NCBI GenBank assembly: GCA_910578245.1
Contig: CAJTPC010000028.1
Location: forward strand, 1-5,642
Source of the DNA: an uncultured Christensenella sp.
GTDB lineage: Bacteria; Bacillota; Clostridia; Christensenellales; UBA3700
Direction of reading: 5' to 3'
Length of the DNA: 5,642 bases
The notes beneath the pieces were generated by a model that saw only the letters and a program-made list of their open reading frames with translations, made no database searches and was not told where the DNA came from. Positions 5,480-5,642 of this stretch are shown one piece after another; position 1 is the first letter of the stretch; the number at the start of each line of letters is the position of its first letter. The position numbers were made by a program, and so were the translations under genes.

Positions 5480-5642
5480 ATGAAGAAAAAGACTGTTGTA
5501 GTTATTGCGCTTTTATGCGTAGTATTCGCATCATTAATTTTTACTGCGTGTCAAAACGGCGAAGATACACCGCCGAGCGGAGAGGTGGTACCGCCAAGCG
5601 GAGAGGTAGTACCGCCAAGCGGAGAGGTAGCGTCAACGGTAT
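5480..5642 (+). CDS. Lipoprotein with N-terminal PPSGEVV repeats (partial, runs off the window)
   Basis: The first 54 residues are visible. A KKK start and a hydrophobic segment (about 5-21) lead to FTAC with the lipidation cysteine at 24, a signal-peptidase II pattern. The mature protein would be anchored to the outer face of the membrane. After QNGEDT come PPSGEVV, PPSGEVV and PPSGEVA, a flexible spacer that should lift a downstream domain off the membrane. GGAG (5469-5472) lies 7 nt before the ATG. Phe at -3 of the lipobox is less usual than Leu but does occur. The functional domain lies beyond the window, so the role is unknown; solute-binding protein, hydrolase and cell-wall protein are all possible. 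Confidence 0.85.
   Translation, partial: MKKKTVVVIALLCVVFASLIFTACQNGEDTPPSGEVVPPSGEVVPPSGEVASTV
5570..5632 (+). repeat. Three in-frame 21-bp tandem repeats
   Basis: The units run 5570-5590, 5591-5611 and 5612-5632. Unit 2 differs from unit 1 at two positions, and unit 3 differs from unit 2 only in its last two bases. Each encodes seven residues (PPSGEVV, the last PPSGEVA). Near-identity at the DNA level suggests recent expansion by slippage, so the copy number may vary between strains. Confidence 0.85.

Noticed and set aside
5570..5632. The tandem 21-bp repeats as a CRISPR array
   Set aside because: There are no spacers, and the units are in frame and encode a seven-residue protein repeat.

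Overview
The window looks like a piece of a low-GC Gram-positive (Clostridia-like) chromosome. This rests on strong AGGAG-type ribosome binding sites, TTGACA/TATAAT-like promoters, heavy use of ATA and A/T-ending codons, a lipoprotein with a Clostridia-style lipobox and an SLC45-like MFS carrier. No ribosomal or marker gene is present, so the lineage is an inference. All recognisable genes lie on the + strand.

Layout. Positions 1-48 are probably the last 15 codons of an upstream gene. Positions 51-343 hold no gene but are packed with structure: a 127-bp imperfect palindrome, a second palindrome of about 97 bp from a different family, and a rho-independent terminator. Positions 386-664 read as a decayed coding remnant with an in-frame stop. 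Positions 647-816 form a promoter region with two good sigma-70-type promoters and a small hairpin. Then come an MFS transporter (817-2355) and, 27 bp on, a membrane-anchored ComEC-type metallo-beta-lactamase-fold protein (2383-3696); these two look like one operon. After an 85-bp gap there is a short ProB-like amino acid kinase (3782-4606). Its stop codon lies inside a 160-bp imperfect palindrome (4598-4757). A family 6 (hypoxanthine/deoxyinosine-type) DNA glycosylase follows (4805-5269). A 210-bp AT-rich regulatory region carries two identical 14-bp palindromes exactly 95 bp apart. It precedes a lipoprotein gene (5480 onward) that opens with a PPSGEVV tandem repeat and runs off the window.

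How the genes relate. The window does not show one coherent pathway. The transporter and the surface phosphodiesterase/nuclease-like protein are probably co-transcribed, the kinase and glycosylase look like ordinary housekeeping or repair genes, and the lipoprotein has its own, apparently regulated, promoter region. I did not find a defence system, mobile-element gene, CRISPR array or biosynthetic cluster.

The most interesting material is non-coding. The two long palindromes share an apical hairpin of consensus GTACRAYAAGTAC and a GAAAATC block, both sit directly at the 3' end of a gene, and one is flanked by a 17-bp imperfect direct repeat. They look like copies of a MITE- or ERIC-like hairpin element. 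The paired operator-like palindromes before the lipoprotein gene are the second point of interest.
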